DNA of 34,482 nt, taken from positions 1 to 34,482 of the forward strand of contig CALYZQ010000015.1 of NCBI GenBank assembly GCA_945609985.1, in the 5' to 3' direction. The notes under the pieces were generated by a model that was not told the origin of the DNA, did no database searches, and saw nothing but the letters and a program-made list of their open reading frames with translations. The first letter of the stretch is position 1; each line of letters begins with the position of its first letter. The position numbers and the translations under genes were made by a program. Origin of the DNA: an uncultured Lachnospiraceae bacterium. Its GTDB lineage: Bacteria > Bacillota > Clostridia > Lachnospirales > Lachnospiraceae. This document shows, piece by piece, positions 32,546 through 34,482 of this stretch.

Positions 32546-32552
32546 ATAAAGA
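32546..32552. repeat. Target-site duplication, right copy (ATAAAGA)
   Basis: Exact copy of 29038-29044, immediately outside the outer right terminal repeat. Confidence 0.8.
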
Positions 32553-32558
32553 TAGTGT

Positions 32559-32587
32559 TTGCATTTCAAAAGTAAACAAAGTATAAT
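32559..32587 (+). promoter_or_regulatory. Sigma-A promoter of the esterase gene
   Basis: TTGCAT (32559-32564), a 17-bp spacer and consensus TATAAT (32582-32587). Transcription should start near 32594, immediately before the palindrome at 32600. Confidence 0.85.
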
Positions 32588-32599
32588 GGGGATAGAGGC

Positions 32600-32619
32600 T
32601 TGGTAAAACGATTTACCAA
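32600..32619. promoter_or_regulatory. LacI-type operator-like palindrome
   Basis: TTGGTAAAACGATTTACCAA has 8-bp perfect arms around a central ACGA. The form (GTAAA around a central CG) resembles LacI/GalR-family operators, and the position just after the transcription start fits a repressor roadblock. No LacI-type gene is in the window. Confidence 0.65.
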
Positions 32620-32652
32620 AAGTAAAAATTATATAAAAGGAGTGTATTGGAT

Positions 32653-34305
32653 ATGGAGAAGATGCCACAGGTTGTCACCTTGAGTGACGGAAGCAAAATG
32701 TGGGAAAACGGGTTTGAGAAGTTTACGGCAAAGGTGTATCTGCCCAAGTGTGATTTGTATACGGATGTAATAAACTATGCGTATATGACACCGTATCTTC
32801 TTGTGTTTGAAGAAAACAAGATGAATTGGGAAGAGGCAAAGAAGTTTGCGGATGAGAGTGGTCTTTCCGCAATTGCAAAGGAGTACGGCGGAAGCGTTGT
32901 ATTTATCTACCCTACCAATGAGGGCGGCTGGAGCAAGGCACCTGCTGATTTGTTTGCATCCCTGATTTCCGAGACCAAGTTCGGTCAGTACTATGAGGAC
33001 GGCGTGACCAGAATGCGCAACCGTTTCACCGGTGAGTGGGGCGACTGTTTTATTAGAGGTGGTCTGCACAGAAGTTACCTTTACGGATTTGGTGAGTCAG
33101 CAGATTACATAGCAGAAAACTGTATGAAGACCATTATCGGTGATGGTTTGTACGGAAAGGGTGATATTTCACCTGTTATCTGTATTTTGGAGAACTTAAG
33201 TGTGATTCCCAAGCCTGAGAGAAGGGATATGCCCGTGGTTTCCATCGGAAACAGTGACGAGGCAAATGCAGCTTTGCAGGCGGCTATCGATGATGTGCTT
33301 GTGAAGGACAAAGCAGATTATTATGATGATTTCAAGAAGTTTATGAAGAAATACCGCCGTATGGTGGGATTCATCAATATTGAGCCCGATTTGGAGGGCA
33401 TGGGTGTGGCTGTAGAGCCGGGCTACTGTGTGGTTCCCACGGCAGCAGACAACCGCGGTGACGACAAGGATACCAAGGAGCATAAGATCGGATATGTGGC
33501 ATATTACAACAAATCCATTATGGATACCGAGGGCGGAGTTCCTTTGGTAATGTGCTTCCACGGCGGCGGCGATTCCGCTATGTGTATGGTAGCATTGTCT
33601 GACTGGCACTTAGTAGTGGCTAAGCATGATTTCCTTCTGGTAAGTGTGGAGAATCATTTAAACAGTACCGCAACAGAGACCATGGCACTGATTGAGCATA
33701 TCAAGGGAAAATACAATGTGGACAGCGAGAGAATTTATGCTACCGGATTTTCCATGGGTGGCTGTAAGTCCTGGGATATGTTCCAAGAGTATCCCAAGGT
33801 ATATGCAGCGGTAGCTCCCATGGATGCAACCTTTGAGGTGGGACTTAACGCATACGGTCAGCCGGTTGAAAATTACAATCAGGATACGATTCTGCCGGTA
33901 TTTTATGTGGGTGGTGAGCAGACTCCCCTTCCGGAGCTTCCCTTCCAGGAGGCTAAGTGCATGAACCGTATGGCATATGTACTGAGGGTAAATAAGGCAA
34001 AGACCAAATATGATGTAAAATTTGAGGAGAAGGACAGCTGGGTGAATCCCATCTTCGGTATTGACGGTGATGTGATTTGCAAGGCAAAGGATGAGGAGAA
34101 AAACAGTGTCCTCACCATGCATCTGTTTGAGAGTGAGAATGGCTGCTGCTACAGTATTTTCGGCAGTGCAAGCAACCAGCAGCACGAGATGAGACATCTC
34201 AATTGCGAGAACGCATGGAAGTTCTTCAGCCAGTTTAGACGTCTGCCTAACGGAGAACTCGTTGGCGGTAAGATGGAAGATGTAGTGAAAATGTACGAGA
34301 ACTAA
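32653..34305 (+). CDS. Esterase with tandem alpha/beta-hydrolase-like halves
   Basis: The 550-residue product has a C-terminal alpha/beta-hydrolase of the PHB-depolymerase/feruloyl-esterase type: oxyanion motif FHGGGDS, nucleophile Ser367 in TGFSMGG, and a His in SNQQHEMRH near residue 510. The N-terminal half (about 40-200) has a similar layout but its nucleophile elbow reads YGFGESA, lacking Ser at the expected place, so it looks like a degenerate copy. No signal peptide is seen, so it is likely intracellular. AAGGAG precedes the ATG at 32653 by 10 bases; a TTG at 32647 is too close. It is controlled by its own promoter and the operator-like palindrome. Confidence 0.75.
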   Translation: MEKMPQVVTLSDGSKMWENGFEKFTAKVYLPKCDLYTDVINYAYMTPYLLVFEENKMNWEEAKKFADESGLSAIAKEYGGSVVFIYPTNEGGWSKAPADLFASLISETKFGQYYEDGVTRMRNRFTGEWGDCFIRGGLHRSYLYGFGESADYIAENCMKTIIGDGLYGKGDISPVICILENLSVIPKPERRDMPVVSIGNSDEANAALQAAIDDVLVKDKADYYDDFKKFMKKYRRMVGFINIEPDLEGMGVAVEPGYCVVPTAADNRGDDKDTKEHKIGYVAYYNKSIMDTEGGVPLVMCFHGGGDSAMCMVALSDWHLVVAKHDFLLVSVENHLNSTATETMALIEHIKGKYNVDSERIYATGFSMGGCKSWDMFQEYPKVYAAVAPMDATFEVGLNAYGQPVENYNQDTILPVFYVGGEQTPLPELPFQEAKCMNRMAYVLRVNKAKTKYDVKFEEKDSWVNPIFGIDGDVICKAKDEEKNSVLTMHLFESENGCCYSIFGSASNQQHEMRHLNCENAWKFFSQFRRLPNGELVGGKMEDVVKMYEN

Positions 34306-34320
34306 ATAAATTTATGCGCG

Positions 34321-34353
34321 AAGCCTATGGGACTTATGTTCTGTAGGCTTTTT
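34321..34353 (+). terminator. Terminator of the esterase gene
   Basis: AAGCCTA (34321-34327) pairs with TAGGCTT (34344-34350), with further weak pairs inside, followed by TTT. Confidence 0.75.
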
Positions 34354-34373
34354 GTGATGGCGACGAGGCAAGC

Positions 34374-34398
34374 GACCATCATGCTTGCATGAATGGTC
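34374..34398. repeat. Inverted repeat of unknown role
   Basis: GACCATCATGC (34374-34384) pairs with GCATG-A-ATGGTC (34387-34398) with one bulged base and a 2-base turn. It lies between the esterase terminator and an outward promoter. No gene is seen in 34306-34482. Confidence 0.5.
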
Positions 34399-34443
34399 AT
34401 TTGCACTGCCCCTTGCAAAAACCTGCAGAAATATAGCCTCTTC

Positions 34444-34472
34444 TTGCAAAAAAGCGCGAAATATGTTAGAAT
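34444..34472 (+). promoter_or_regulatory. Promoter pointing out of the window
   Basis: TTGCAA (34444-34449), a 17-bp spacer and TAGAAT (34467-34472) with a TG two bases upstream. The gene it serves lies to the right of the window. Confidence 0.7.
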
Positions 34473-34482
34473 GTACCGTAAC

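Noticed and set aside
33658..34197. Minus-strand open frame of 179 codons
   Set aside because: Antisense shadow of the esterase, no start signals.

Overview
The window looks like chromosome of an anaerobic Bacillota, most likely a gut Lachnospiraceae. Supporting signs are moderate GC, strong AGGAGG-type ribosome binding sites, sigma-A promoters with 16-18 bp spacers, a perfect HrcA/CIRCE operator, a meso-DAP type MurE, and a group IIC intron remnant placed just behind a terminator. No species assignment is possible from the sequence alone. No rRNA, tRNA or CRISPR array was seen.

Region 1 (1-6.9 kb) looks like the end of a surface-glycan block: a membrane acyltransferase, a DUF6044/YkoS-like polytopic protein, a fused PfkB-kinase/uridine-kinase-like enzyme, then from a new promoter an orphan PseG-type nucleotide-sugar hydrolase and a membrane diguanylate cyclase. 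Region 2 (6.9-12.1 kb) is housekeeping: MgtC-like protein, then an apparent operon for a trans-sulfuration PLP enzyme, DapF, MurE and an SGNH esterase. Region 3 (12.2-16.4 kb) holds a second acyltransferase, a HAD phosphatase-like protein, a lipoprotein carrying a SecD-P1-head-like domain, and a broken GH2 glycosidase. Region 4 (16.4-19.7 kb) has a DUF2500 protein, an intact beta-mannosidase-like GH2 enzyme and the two ends of a D-lyxose isomerase gene whose middle is missing. Three coding remnants in 5 kb point to erosion of a glycan/mannose-use locus.

Region 5 (19.7-24.6 kb) has a transglutaminase-like lipoprotein, two small membrane proteins of unknown role, an ArsB/NhaD-type transporter and a cytidylate-kinase-like protein. 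Region 6 (24.6-29.0 kb) has a HerA/DUF853 ATPase on the minus strand, divergent from a MATE transporter and a serine hydrolase.

Region 7 (29,038-32,552) is the most interesting part. An IS4-superfamily (IS1634-like) transposase unit with 15-bp terminal inverted repeats is followed by an hsp20 gene under a CIRCE/sigma-A promoter, a group IIC intron 5' fragment and a second copy of the IS right end. The outermost ends, not the inner right end, are flanked by a perfect 7-bp direct repeat (ATAAAGA). This implies the whole 3.5-kb unit, heat-shock gene included, moved as one element into the stop codon of the serine-hydrolase gene. Region 8 (32.55-34.48 kb) is a tandem alpha/beta-hydrolase esterase behind a strong promoter and a LacI-type operator-like palindrome, followed by a terminator and a promoter pointing out of the window.
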